44,908 nucleotides of DNA from an uncultured Erysipelothrix sp. (GTDB taxonomy: Bacteria; Bacillota_I; Bacilli_A; Erysipelotrichales; Erysipelotrichaceae): NCBI GenBank assembly GCA_947631935.1, contig CANRNG010000005.1:1-44908 (forward strand), in the 5' to 3' direction. The position numbers and the translations under genes were made by a program. The notes beneath the pieces were generated by a model that did no database searches, had not been told where the DNA came from, and saw only the letters and a program-made list of their open reading frames with translations. Below are positions 28,686-39,177 of the stretch, one piece after another (the stretch's first letter is position 1; each line of letters begins with the position of its first letter).

Positions 28686-29399
28686 ATGGCAACACCGCAT
28701 ATTAATGCAAACGAAAACCAAATCGCAAAGGTTGTTCTCATGCCTGGAGATCCATTGCGTGCAAAATTTATTGCTGAAACATTCTTGGAGGATGTAGTTC
28801 AGTTTAATGAAGTTAGAAATATGTTTGGATACACTGGAACATATAAGGGACAAAAAGTAAGTGTTATGGGTTCAGGCATGGGGATGCCAAGTATTGGTAT
28901 CTACTCATATGAACTCTTTGACCAATATGGCGTAGAAGCCATCATTCGTATTGGTTCAGCTGGATCCTATAGTGATAAAGCCCATGTTTATGATGTAGTA
29001 TTGGCAGATAGCTGCTACTCTGAATCAACATTCGCAAAAGTGGCCTTTAACTATGAAGGCAATATTATGGAGCCTTCTGCATCACTCAACAAACTTTTAA
29101 AAGATAAAGCAGAAGCATTAAACATTCCAATGATTGCAGGTCGCATTCATAGTAGTGATGTATTTTATCGTGACTCAGGTGTGACATGGGAAGACATTCG
29201 TGACCAACATGATGTTTTATGTGTTGAAATGGAGTCCTTTGCTTTATTTGCCAACGCAAAGAAATTGGGAAAGAAAGCAGCTTGTGTGCTCACGATTTCT
29301 GATTCATTTGTGACTGAAGAAGTTACATCTGCAGAAGAACGTCAAAATTCTTTCACAAAAATGATGGAAATTGCTCTGGAAGCAGCCATTGATTTGTAA
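28686..29399 (+). CDS. deoD: Purine-nucleoside phosphorylase, DeoD type
   Basis: TPHINANENQIAKVVLMPGDPLRAKFIAETFLE, GSGMGMPSIGIYSYELF, RIGSAGSY, CVEMESFALF. Confidence 0.97.
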   Translation: MATPHINANENQIAKVVLMPGDPLRAKFIAETFLEDVVQFNEVRNMFGYTGTYKGQKVSVMGSGMGMPSIGIYSYELFDQYGVEAIIRIGSAGSYSDKAHVYDVVLADSCYSESTFAKVAFNYEGNIMEPSASLNKLLKDKAEALNIPMIAGRIHSSDVFYRDSGVTWEDIRDQHDVLCVEMESFALFANAKKLGKKAACVLTISDSFVTEEVTSAEERQNSFTKMMEIALEAAIDL

Positions 29400-29404
29400 T
29401 TATC

Positions 29405-29431
29405 AACCGAGATTTATATCTCGGTTTTTTT
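29405..29431 (+). terminator. Terminator after deoD
   Basis: AACCGAGAT-TTAT-ATCTCGGTT then T-run. Confidence 0.9.
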
Positions 29432-29457
29432 GTACAAATAATAATGAGGCATCTATT

Positions 29458-29509
29458 TTGACTTTTGATGGTTCTGTGCTATAATTTAACCGTACCCCCT
29501 AGGAGGGGG
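29458..29509 (+). promoter_or_regulatory. Promoter and CsoR-type operator of copper operon
   Basis: TTGACT (29458-29463), 16 bp, TATAAT (29480-29485); inverted repeat CCCCCT-AGG-AGGGGG (29495-29509). Confidence 0.75.
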
Positions 29510-29522
29510 ATGGGAGGAAGCA

Positions 29523-29777
29523 ATGAAAGCAGAAGGAATGAAGTATTTAAAAATGGCAAATGGACAATTACAAGCATCCATTAAAATGTTGGAAGAGGAT
29601 CGTTATTGTGTGGATGTTTCACACCAAATTCTTGCTACCATTTCATTACTAAAAAAAGCGAATGCTGCCATGCTTAAACAACATATGGAGCATTGTGTGA
29701 CGGATGCCTTTAAAGAAGGTGCCGGAGAAACTAAAATTGAAGAGGTTTTAACGTTATTTAATAAAATGATTGATTAG
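29523..29777 (+). CDS. csoR: Copper-sensing repressor CsoR
   Basis: [10 protein letters not shown] and QHMEHC supply the C-H-C copper ligand pattern; upstream of copA. Confidence 0.93.
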   Translation: MKAEGMKYLKMANGQLQASIKMLEEDRYCVDVSHQILATISLLKKANAAMLKQHMEHCVTDAFKEGAGETKIEEVLTLFNKMID

Positions 29778-29791
29778 AAAGGATTTTTTTT

Positions 29792-32242
29792 ATGAACAAG
29801 AAGGAATTTATAATTGATGGTATGACTTGTGCCTCATGTGTGGCCAGTGTTGAGAAAGCAATTCAAGCAGTACCAGGGGTCGATAGTGTGAGTGTCAATT
29901 TAATGACCCATAAGGCCAGTGTTAATTTAGATGAATCCGTATCTTCTGATACGATTATAGATGCGGTCAACAACACTGGGTATGAAGCATCCTTACCTGT
30001 TTCATTAAAAACCTTGGATTTGGCCATTGAAGGCATGACTTGTGCTTCCTGTGTTGCCAGTGTTGAGAAAGGGATTGGCAGTTTGCCTGGAGTTGAAAGT
30101 GTCAGTGTTAATTTGTTGAAGGAATCAGCACGTCTTACCTATGATCCAAGAGCTTTGAAGTCGCAAGATATTATCGATAAGGTTTCAGATGTGGGTTATA
30201 AAGCGATTCGAAGTTTCGATGTGGTAGAAAAAGATGATGAAACTAAGATTAAAGAAGCGAAGAAAGAACGTTTTAACTTAATTGCTTCATTGGTACTGGC
30301 TGGAATAATTTTATATGTGGCCATGGGTCCGATGATTTTTCCAGGACTTTATGTACCTGCATTTATTGATGCCCATCATAATGCGATGAATTATGCAATC
30401 TTCCAAGCGTTGATTACCATTCCGGTGGTTTGGATTTATCGAGACATTTATAAAAGAGGGTTTAGAACTCTATTCAAGGGACATCCCAATATGGATTCCT
30501 TGGTTGCGATCGGTACTTTGAGCGCCATTCTCTATAGTATTTATGGCATGGTTCGTATATTCAATGGGGATGCAAGCTTTGCGCATCATCTCTATTTTGA
30601 ATCGGCAACCGTTATTTTAGCGCTCGTTGGTTTGGGTAAATATATGGAAGAGATTTCTAAAAGAAAGACGACTTCAGCCATTTCTTCATTATTAAATCTG
30701 AAACCCAAAACAGCTTTCTTACTTAAAGATGGAAAAGAGGTTGAAGTTGATGTGGATGAAATTGTGGTGGGGGATTTGCTTGTGGTGCGTCCAGGTGAAC
30801 AAATTCCTATGGATGGTATCATCCTTGAAGGACAATCGGCATTGGATGAATCCATGTTGACAGGTGAGAGTTTGCCGGTTGATAAAACAGTATCGGATTC
30901 TGTCATTATGGGTACTTTAAATATTAATGGACGTATCTTGGTTAAAGCTTCGGTAGACAACCAAAACACCAAATTGGCGCAAATCGTTAAGATGGTGGAA
31001 GATGCACAATCTGAAAAAGCGCCGATTGCGAAGATTGCAGATAAGGTTTCAGCAGTCTTTGTGCCAGTGGTGATTGTGATTGCGATTGTGGCGGGTTTGG
31101 CTTGGTATTTGGGCACCCGTGATTTAGAATTTAGTTTGACTATATTTGTGACCATCTTGGTTATTGCCTGTCCCTGTGCCTTGGGTCTTGCGACACCGAC
31201 TGCCATTATGGTTGGAACAGGTGTGGGAGCAAGTCATGGTGTCTTTATGAAATCAGCTGAAGCACTTGAAACATTGGCCCATGTGGATACAGTGGTCTTT
31301 GATAAAACAGGTACTTTAACACATGGTGAGCCTAAGGTGACGGATTTAATTTCATATAGTGACGTTGATGTCTTGAAACTTGTGGCTTCTTTGGAAGATT
31401 ACTCTGAACATCCACTTGCAAGAGCGATTGTTAGGGATGCTGAAGAAAAGGATATTGCGTTGGTTCAAGTTGAAGATTTTAAAGCCATCTTGGGTCGTGG
31501 TATTCAAGGACAAGTTGATAAAAAACAATTGTTGGTGGGTAATGAAGCCTTTATGCATGAAGCCAATATAACATTGGATGCATCTGTTTTAGCAGATATT
31601 GATATGTTGTCAAAACAAGGTAAAACAGCCATGATTGCTGCTTATGATCAAAAAATTGTAGGCTTGATTGCAGTTGCGGATACTGTTAAAGATGAAGCGA
31701 AGTCTGTAATCAAAGGTTTACATAATCTGGGGATTGAAGTTGTGATGTTGACAGGGGATCATCATCAAACTGCAAAGGCGATTGCGGATAGTTTGGATAT
31801 TGACGTTGTTGTTTCTGAGGTTTTACCGGATGAAAAAGCAAACCATGTTAAAGAGATTCAGTCTCAAGGAAAAGTGGTTGTCATGGTGGGGGATGGTATC
31901 AACGATGCAGTGGCATTGGTGCAATCTGATGTCGGTGTCGCGATTGGTACTGGAACCGATGTTGCGGTTGATAGTGCTAAAGTGGTTTTGATGAAGGATA
32001 ATTTACGAGTGCTTTTAGAAGCCATTCGTTTAAGTAAAGCAACCATTCGAAATATTAAACAAAACCTATTCTGGGCATTTGCCTATAACGTAGTGGGCAT
32101 TCCATTTGCGGCTGGGTTGTTATATCTTTTATTTAACGGTCCACTTCTTAATCCTATGATTGCAGGGGCTGCTATGGCATTTAGTTCAGTTTCTGTTGTG
32201 GTAAACGCATTGCGTTTGAGAAGATTTAAGTTTAGAATGTAG
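29792..32242 (+). CDS. copA: Cu(+)-exporting P1B-type ATPase with two N-terminal HMA domains
   Basis: Two [12 protein letters not shown] motifs, [37 protein letters not shown]. Confidence 0.97.
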   Translation: MNKKEFIIDGMTCASCVASVEKAIQAVPGVDSVSVNLMTHKASVNLDESVSSDTIIDAVNNTGYEASLPVSLKTLDLAIEGMTCASCVASVEKGIGSLPGVESVSVNLLKESARLTYDPRALKSQDIIDKVSDVGYKAIRSFDVVEKDDETKIKEAKKERFNLIASLVLAGIILYVAMGPMIFPGLYVPAFIDAHHNAMNYAIFQALITIPVVWIYRDIYKRGFRTLFKGHPNMDSLVAIGTLSAILYSIYGMVRIFNGDASFAHHLYFESATVILALVGLGKYMEEISKRKTTSAISSLLNLKPKTAFLLKDGKEVEVDVDEIVVGDLLVVRPGEQIPMDGIILEGQSALDESMLTGESLPVDKTVSDSVIMGTLNINGRILVKASVDNQNTKLAQIVKMVEDAQSEKAPIAKIADKVSAVFVPVVIVIAIVAGLAWYLGTRDLEFSLTIFVTILVIACPCALGLATPTAIMVGTGVGASHGVFMKSAEALETLAHVDTVVFDKTGTLTHGEPKVTDLISYSDVDVLKLVASLEDYSEHPLARAIVRDAEEKDIALVQVEDFKAILGRGIQGQVDKKQLLVGNEAFMHEANITLDASVLADIDMLSKQGKTAMIAAYDQKIVGLIAVADTVKDEAKSVIKGLHNLGIEVVMLTGDHHQTAKAIADSLDIDVVVSEVLPDEKANHVKEIQSQGKVVVMVGDGINDAVALVQSDVGVAIGTGTDVAVDSAKVVLMKDNLRVLLEAIRLSKATIRNIKQNLFWAFAYNVVGIPFAAGLLYLLFNGPLLNPMIAGAAMAFSSVSVVVNALRLRRFKFRM

Positions 32243-32255
32243 ATGGAGGCGCAGT

Positions 32256-32450
32256 ATGAAAAAACATATATTATTTGTGGATGGCATGAATTGCCAACAT
32301 TGTGTCAAGAAAGTTTCTGATGCTTTGGATCAAGAAAATGTTGATTACGAAGTGAAGTTGGAACAAGGAACTGTCATTGTGACAGGTGACAATGATGCAA
32401 TTCGTGCCTCTAAAAATGCAATTATTAAAGCTGGATATCAAGTTAAGTGA
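32256..32450 (+). CDS. copZ: Copper chaperone CopZ-like HMA protein
   Basis: 64 aa, GMNCQHCVKKV. Confidence 0.92.
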   Translation: MKKHILFVDGMNCQHCVKKVSDALDQENVDYEVKLEQGTVIVTGDNDAIRASKNAIIKAGYQVK

Positions 32451-32461
32451 AATCCAGCTTT
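32427..32461 (+). terminator. Terminator overlapping copZ 3' end
   Basis: AAAGCTGGAT...ATCCAGCTTT then TCTTTT. Confidence 0.7.
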
Positions 32462-32542
32462 TCTTTTGTTAAATCTTGCTTGTGTTCATTGTAAGCCCCC
32501 CATATATTTGATATAATAAACGTGTTATATAAGGAGGAAATT

Positions 32543-33745
32543 ATGGCAAAAAAGACAGTAAGAGATTTAGATGTTGCTGGCAAGAAAGCAATCGTACGTG
32601 TTGATTTTAACGTGCCACTTAAAGATGGCGTAATCACAGACGATAACCGTATTCTTGGTGCGTTGCCAACCATCAATTATTTGTTGGAAAACAATGCAAA
32701 AATAATTCTTATGTCACACCTTGGAAAAGTAAATCACAAGGATGAAGCACAAACTGCAAAGGACAAAGCCAAAAATAACATGGCGCCTGTTGCGAAACGT
32801 TTGGCTGAACTGCTTCCTAATACAAAAGTTACATTTGTGGATGTAACCCGTGGAAAAGTTCTTGAAGATGCTGTGGCAAATATGGAAAATGGCGAAATTA
32901 TCTTGGTTCAAAATACGCGTTACGAAAGTGGCGAAAGTAAAAATGATCCGGGATTGGGTAAGTACTGGGCTAGCTTGGGTGACTTGTTTGTATCCGATGC
33001 TTTTGGATCTGTCCATAGAGCGCATGCTTCTACCGTTGGTATCGCAGAACATTTACCATCTGCGCTTGGCTTCTTAGTAGAGAAAGAAGTTAAATTTATT
33101 GGTGATGCAATTTATTCACCAAAGCGTCCCTTCGTGGCGATTTTGGGTGGCGCAAAAGTCAGTGACAAAATTAATGTCATTGATAACTTATTAAACATTG
33201 CTGATAAAGTGATTGTGGGTGGGGGTATGGCCTATACATTCTATAAAGCAATGGGTTATGAAGTGGGTACTTCTTTATTGGAAGAAGACCGCGTTGAGGT
33301 TGCAAAACGTGTCATTGAAAAAGCAGGTGATAAACTTGTCTTGCCAATTGATACAGTGGTCGCAAAAGAATTTGCGCCTGATGCAGCCCATGAAGTTGTA
33401 AAGGCTTCTGAAATTCCATCAGATATGATGGGACTTGATATTGGACCTGAATCTGTAGCATTATTTAAAGATGCTTTAGAAGGTGCTCAAACTGTGGTTT
33501 GGAATGGTCCGATGGGTGTTTTTGAATTTGAAGCTTTCGCTAAAGGAACGCTTGAAATTTGTAAAGCGATCACTGAGTTACCAGATGCATTGACTGTAAT
33601 TGGTGGTGGTGATTCTGCAGCTGCAGCCATTCAACTTGGATTTAAAGATAAAATCACACATATCTCTACTGGAGGCGGTGCGAGTTTAGAATTTATGGAA
33701 GGTAAAGATCTTCCTGGTATTTCAATTATTGAGGAGAAAGCTTAA
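32543..33745 (+). CDS. pgk: Phosphoglycerate kinase
   Basis: [23 protein letters not shown]-like [38 protein letters not shown]; start moved to 32543 after AAGGAGG. Confidence 0.98.
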   Translation: MAKKTVRDLDVAGKKAIVRVDFNVPLKDGVITDDNRILGALPTINYLLENNAKIILMSHLGKVNHKDEAQTAKDKAKNNMAPVAKRLAELLPNTKVTFVDVTRGKVLEDAVANMENGEIILVQNTRYESGESKNDPGLGKYWASLGDLFVSDAFGSVHRAHASTVGIAEHLPSALGFLVEKEVKFIGDAIYSPKRPFVAILGGAKVSDKINVIDNLLNIADKVIVGGGMAYTFYKAMGYEVGTSLLEEDRVEVAKRVIEKAGDKLVLPIDTVVAKEFAPDAAHEVVKASEIPSDMMGLDIGPESVALFKDALEGAQTVVWNGPMGVFEFEAFAKGTLEICKAITELPDALTVIGGGDSAAAAIQLGFKDKITHISTGGGASLEFMEGKDLPGISIIEEKA

Positions 33746-33747
33746 GA

Positions 33748-34488
33748 ATGAGAAAACCAATTATATTTGGAAACTGGAAAATGAATAAAACCAATGCGGA
33801 CGCAAAAGCATTTGTTGAAGGCGTTGATGGATACATTACAGATAAAGCTGATTTTGGGGTTGCGGTGCCTTTTACAGCGCTTGATACAGCAATCAAGAGT
33901 GCACACAATCTAAAAATTGCAGCTCAAAATGTTCACTTTGAAGCCAATGGTGCTTATACCGGTGAAATTTCTGTGGCTATGCTAAAAGAATTGGGTACAG
34001 AATGGGTTGTGCTTGGACACTCTGAACGTCGTCAGTATTTCAATGAATCTGATGCAGACATTCAAAAGAAAGCAGCAGTTTCAATTGAAGCTGGAATGAC
34101 CCCAATTATCTGTGTTGGAGAAACTTTGTTTGAATTTGAAGCGGGTAAAACAGAACGTGTTGTTCGTAAACAAGTTTCAGGTTGCTTATCTGGATTAAAA
34201 GCAGATGATGTTGCAAACTTAGTGATTGCTTATGAACCCGTTTGGGCGATTGGTACAGGTAAGAGTGCAACCGTTGAAATTGCGCAAGATACCTGTGCAC
34301 TTGTTCGTGATGAGGTGCGTAATTTATTTGGTGATGATGTTGCAAGTAAAGTTAGAATCCAATATGGTGGCTCAGTAAAGCCGGATAATATTGAAGAATA
34401 CATGTCACAAGAAGACATTGATGGTGCTTTAATTGGGGGTGCTTCATTAGAAGTTGCCTCATTCAAAGCCATCATTGATGCAATTTAA
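33748..34488 (+). CDS. tpiA: Triosephosphate isomerase
   Basis: FGNWKMNKT, VLGHSERR, AYEPVWAIGTGKSA, YGGSVKPDNI. Confidence 0.98.
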   Translation: MRKPIIFGNWKMNKTNADAKAFVEGVDGYITDKADFGVAVPFTALDTAIKSAHNLKIAAQNVHFEANGAYTGEISVAMLKELGTEWVVLGHSERRQYFNESDADIQKKAAVSIEAGMTPIICVGETLFEFEAGKTERVVRKQVSGCLSGLKADDVANLVIAYEPVWAIGTGKSATVEIAQDTCALVRDEVRNLFGDDVASKVRIQYGGSVKPDNIEEYMSQEDIDGALIGGASLEVASFKAIIDAI

Positions 34489-34505
34489 AAACAGGAGGAA
34501 TATAG

Positions 34506-35804
<1,299 letters not shown>

Positions 35805-35815
35805 TTTAAGCAATG

Positions 35816-35848
35816 AAAAAGAACCTTAATCAACAAGGTTCTTTTTTT
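35816..35848. terminator. Bidirectional terminator after eno
   Basis: AAAAAGAACCTT...AAGGTTCTTTTTTT. Confidence 0.85.
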
Positions 35849-36302
35849 CTTCGTCTTCATATGTTTCAATGGCTTCAACCACTTCTGCTTCAATCACATG
35901 CTTATTTTCATTGATTTGAATTCTTTGTTTTCGTCGAATATGAAGTAATATTTCTAAAGTGATACCCAAGGCAACAACCAGTGCCATGATAATCATCCAT
36001 CCAAGGAAACCAGCCAGTTCACCAAATCCTTCGGTTGCAAATGAGTATACGTAGTAGAGTGTTCCAAAAGAGAAAACATACCCTAAAACGAATAGTAAAA
36101 AGGCGGCATTGAGTTTTAATTGGATGAGTATGAATACATATAATCCAAAGGCGACTCCCATGAAGAAGTAATTCAATAATATATGTCCTTCGTAAGGTGT
36201 TCCTAAGATGCCGAAGACAGCAATCGAAAACAGGGTCATTGTGAGTGCAACAAAGATGACTGATATCGCAATCTGTCGCTTGAAATCTATTTTATTTAGC
36301 AT
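35826..36302 (-). CDS. Hypothetical multi-TM membrane protein
   Basis: Four hydrophobic segments, charged C-terminus; RBS AGGAGT upstream. Confidence 0.75.
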   Translation of the reverse strand: MLNKIDFKRQIAISVIFVALTMTLFSIAVFGILGTPYEGHILLNYFFMGVAFGLYVFILIQLKLNAAFLLFVLGYVFSFGTLYYVYSFATEGFGELAGFLGWMIIMALVVALGITLEILLHIRRKQRIQINENKHVIEAEVVEAIETYEDEEKKNLVD

Positions 36303-36446
36303 TTAAAACACTCCTTTTTTCATTGTTTAAGTTTATAATACCATAAAGAGTGTTATAATTGGTAGAGAAGCGGGTGATGAAAGTTTTTACTTTTCATTAA
36401 AGCTTAAAAGCGTATTTTTTGTAATAAAATGGAAGGATGTTTATAA

Positions 36447-36803
36447 ATGAATACATTGAATGAAAATGAACGCATTATAATGAAAGAAAACCTTTATAGA
36501 AATGAAATATATGAAGCGATGATGACTATTTTTAAGATGTTTGGGAATGCTTCGCGTCTAAAAATAATGACAATTCTTTCAAAGCAACCTTGTTCTGTCA
36601 ATGATTTAACCGATATCTTGGGGATGAGTCAATCGGCTGTGTCTCAACACCTTCATAAATTGAGGGAAGCGAACTTGGTAAAGTTCGAGAAGGTTGGATT
36701 GAATATTTTTTATTCTTTGATGGATGACCATGTTATGACCATATTTGAACAGGCGTTGGATCATGTTGTTGAAGAATGTAATGATTTTCATGAAAATAAT
36801 TAG
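36447..36803 (+). CDS. ArsR/SmtB family transcriptional regulator
   Basis: MFGNASRLKIMTILSKQPCSVNDLTDILGMSQSAVSQHLHKLREANLV; alpha5-type DDHV...DHVVE ligand pattern. Confidence 0.92.
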   Translation: MNTLNENERIIMKENLYRNEIYEAMMTIFKMFGNASRLKIMTILSKQPCSVNDLTDILGMSQSAVSQHLHKLREANLVKFEKVGLNIFYSLMDDHVMTIFEQALDHVVEECNDFHENN

Positions 36804-36862
36804 CTATTTACAATCGGAGAAAAACATGTATAATATTCTATGTAAGGGAGCGTTGAAGCATT

Positions 36863-37243
36863 ATGGATAAAAACTTATTTAATAATGGTTATTTTTGGCA
36901 AAAGATTGATTCTTTGGTCTTATCAACCAGTATCATAATTTCTCAACCTAAAGGGAGTCACCACGCTAAATATCTTAATATGATTTATCCTGTTGATTAT
37001 GGTTATCTGAATGATACAGATGCTATTAAAGTATTCAAAGGGAGCCGCAAGACCAGTAAGGTTGATGCGATTATGGTTGTGGGCGATATTTTGAAAAGAG
37101 ATTTAGAAGTTAAGTTAATAATGGGTTGTGATGAAAAGGAAACACATAGAATTCTACAGTTCATCAATCAAACGGATTACCAAAAAGGTATTCTTGTCAA
37201 ACGTGGCAATGAGTTACCTGATTGGGCGATTACAGACCTTTAA
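36863..37243 (+). CDS. Small inorganic-pyrophosphatase-family-like protein lacking the acidic active-site segment
   Basis: IISQPKGSHHAKYLNMIYPVDYGYLNDT ... VVGDILKRDLEVKLIMGCDEKETHRILQFIN...KGILVKR resembles small Firmicutes PPase-like proteins. Confidence 0.65.
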   Translation: MDKNLFNNGYFWQKIDSLVLSTSIIISQPKGSHHAKYLNMIYPVDYGYLNDTDAIKVFKGSRKTSKVDAIMVVGDILKRDLEVKLIMGCDEKETHRILQFINQTDYQKGILVKRGNELPDWAITDL

Positions 37244-37276
37244 GATCTTTTAGATTATAGATATTGATAATATATT

Positions 37277-37318
37277 AAAGGAGCAAAACAATCTTTGTTT
37301 TACTGCTTCTTTTTTTTG
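37277..37318 (+). terminator. Probable terminator
   Basis: AGGAGCAAAACAATCTTTGTTTTACTGCTTC followed by a long T-run; imperfect stem. Confidence 0.6.
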
Positions 37319-37425
37319 TATTTGTGCGCTTTGCACAAAATGGATAAATTGTGCGTACAAGTCTTTTATTAATTAATAATATGCGATAAAATGGTATGCG
37401 TACATTAGAAATGGGACAGGATATT

Positions 37426-39177
37426 ATGGAAGAAATGAAATGGTTATGGGGCAAGATTGGAAAAGATAAATATAAATATATTGTTGCGCTTTTTGGATCT
37501 GTTATTGTGAGTGTGATGGCAATTGTAGCACCCCATGTCAGTTCTTTAATTGTGGATCGCTATATTGCTGGCCCCAATTCTATTGAAAATTTGAGAACAG
37601 ATAGACAGGGTCTAATCTTCTTAATTATTTTTATGATTGCTTTTACTTTATTTAGAACCATTCTGGCTTATTTAACTATGATGTTGTTTGAAAAAGTGAG
37701 TCAAAATGTTGTCTATACAATTCGTACTGAAACTTATGAAATCATTCAGAAACAAGATCGTCAGTATTTCTATAACCATCGCATTGGGGACTTTATGACG
37801 CGTTTGACAGGGGATATTGATATGATACGACACTCCATTGCATGGATTATTAAAACCGTCGTGGAGTCTCTTGTGGTTTTTCTAGTGGCCATTGTGTATC
37901 TATTCAATGTAAATGCTAAATTAACGCTTTGGATTGTCTCCTTGTCTCCTATAATTCTTTTTGTGGCCTTCTTTTTATCTAAAGAAGTACGCCCACGATA
38001 TATTCAATTGAGAAAAAGTTTTTCAGGGTTGAATACAGTGGCTCAAGAAAATATTGCGGCCAATAAAGTCGTTAAGTCGTTTGCGCAGGAAGAATATGAA
38101 ATCCATAAGTTCAACGAGAAATCTGATGCTTATCGTCGTGCCAATGAAGAGGTCACTTTTACGTGGCTCAAATACAATCCCATCTTGGAATTGGTTGCGC
38201 AAGGGTTCTCTGTTATTTTATTATTTATGGGTGGTTTATATATTATGAGAGGGGAACTCTCATTTGGTCAATTTGCTGCTTTTTCTGCTTTACTTTCTGC
38301 CATCGCCAATCCAATGCGGCATGTGGGAATTGTAATCAATGATCTACAACGCTTCTATGTTTCGATAGGAAAAATTCGTGAAATATACTTTGCGAAAAGT
38401 AAAATTGTTAAGACAGCTTATATAGACAATCCTACCCGATTTGAAGGACATATCGAATTTGAGAATGTAAGCTTTAAATATGGAAATAAGACTGTATTTG
38501 AAAATTTGAACCTAGAAATTAAACCGAAAGAAACACTGGCTATTTTGGGGTCTGTGGGTTCTGGTAAAACAACGTTAATTAATCTCATCGCCAGACTTTA
38601 TGATGTCAATACGGGTCAGATAAAAATAGACGGAATCAATATCAAAGATTATCCTTTGGATACTTTACGTGCCAATATTGCGATTGCGACCCAAAAGGTG
38701 ATGCTTTTTTCAGACACCATTTATGAAAATATTGGCTATGGTATGAAGGTCTTGAATGAAGATGAGATTGTTCAATCCGCAAAAGATGCCATGGCCCATG
38801 ACTTTATTTTAAAGACAGAAGATGGCTATCAAACACTCATTGGTGAAGAAGGTGTGGGTTTATCGGGAGGTCAAAGACAGCGTCTTGCTTTAAGTCGTGC
38901 TTTTGCCAGTGATCGTCCCATTTTAATTTTGGATGATACTACTTCTGCAGTGGATAATGAAACTGAAATTGAAATTGCGGAAACACTCAAACGTAATAAA
39001 GATAAGATGACGCAAATCATCATTACACAACGTATCACAACGGCGATGTATGCTGACAGAATCATTGTACTGGATCAGGGTGATATCGTTGAATCGGGTT
39101 CACATGAAGCCTTACTACAAGAAAAGGGTTATTATAGTGACATGGCAAAACTACAGGAATTGGGAGGTGAAGTATAA
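37426..39177 (+). CDS. ABC transporter ATP-binding/permease protein, degenerate-site half of heterodimeric exporter
   Basis: GSVGSGKTT, LSGGQRQR, LILDDTTSAVD, ITQRITT; start 37426 or 37396. Confidence 0.93.
   Translation: MEEMKWLWGKIGKDKYKYIVALFGSVIVSVMAIVAPHVSSLIVDRYIAGPNSIENLRTDRQGLIFLIIFMIAFTLFRTILAYLTMMLFEKVSQNVVYTIRTETYEIIQKQDRQYFYNHRIGDFMTRLTGDIDMIRHSIAWIIKTVVESLVVFLVAIVYLFNVNAKLTLWIVSLSPIILFVAFFLSKEVRPRYIQLRKSFSGLNTVAQENIAANKVVKSFAQEEYEIHKFNEKSDAYRRANEEVTFTWLKYNPILELVAQGFSVILLFMGGLYIMRGELSFGQFAAFSALLSAIANPMRHVGIVINDLQRFYVSIGKIREIYFAKSKIVKTAYIDNPTRFEGHIEFENVSFKYGNKTVFENLNLEIKPKETLAILGSVGSGKTTLINLIARLYDVNTGQIKIDGINIKDYPLDTLRANIAIATQKVMLFSDTIYENIGYGMKVLNEDEIVQSAKDAMAHDFILKTEDGYQTLIGEEGVGLSGGQRQRLALSRAFASDRPILILDDTTSAVDNETEIEIAETLKRNKDKMTQIIITQRITTAMYADRIIVLDQGDIVESGSHEALLQEKGYYSDMAKLQELGGEV

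Noticed and set aside
30592-31206. 204-aa minus-strand ORF inside copA
   Set aside because: Antisense to a strongly supported P-type ATPase; no RBS or family motifs; Ser/Thr/Ile-rich shadow translation.
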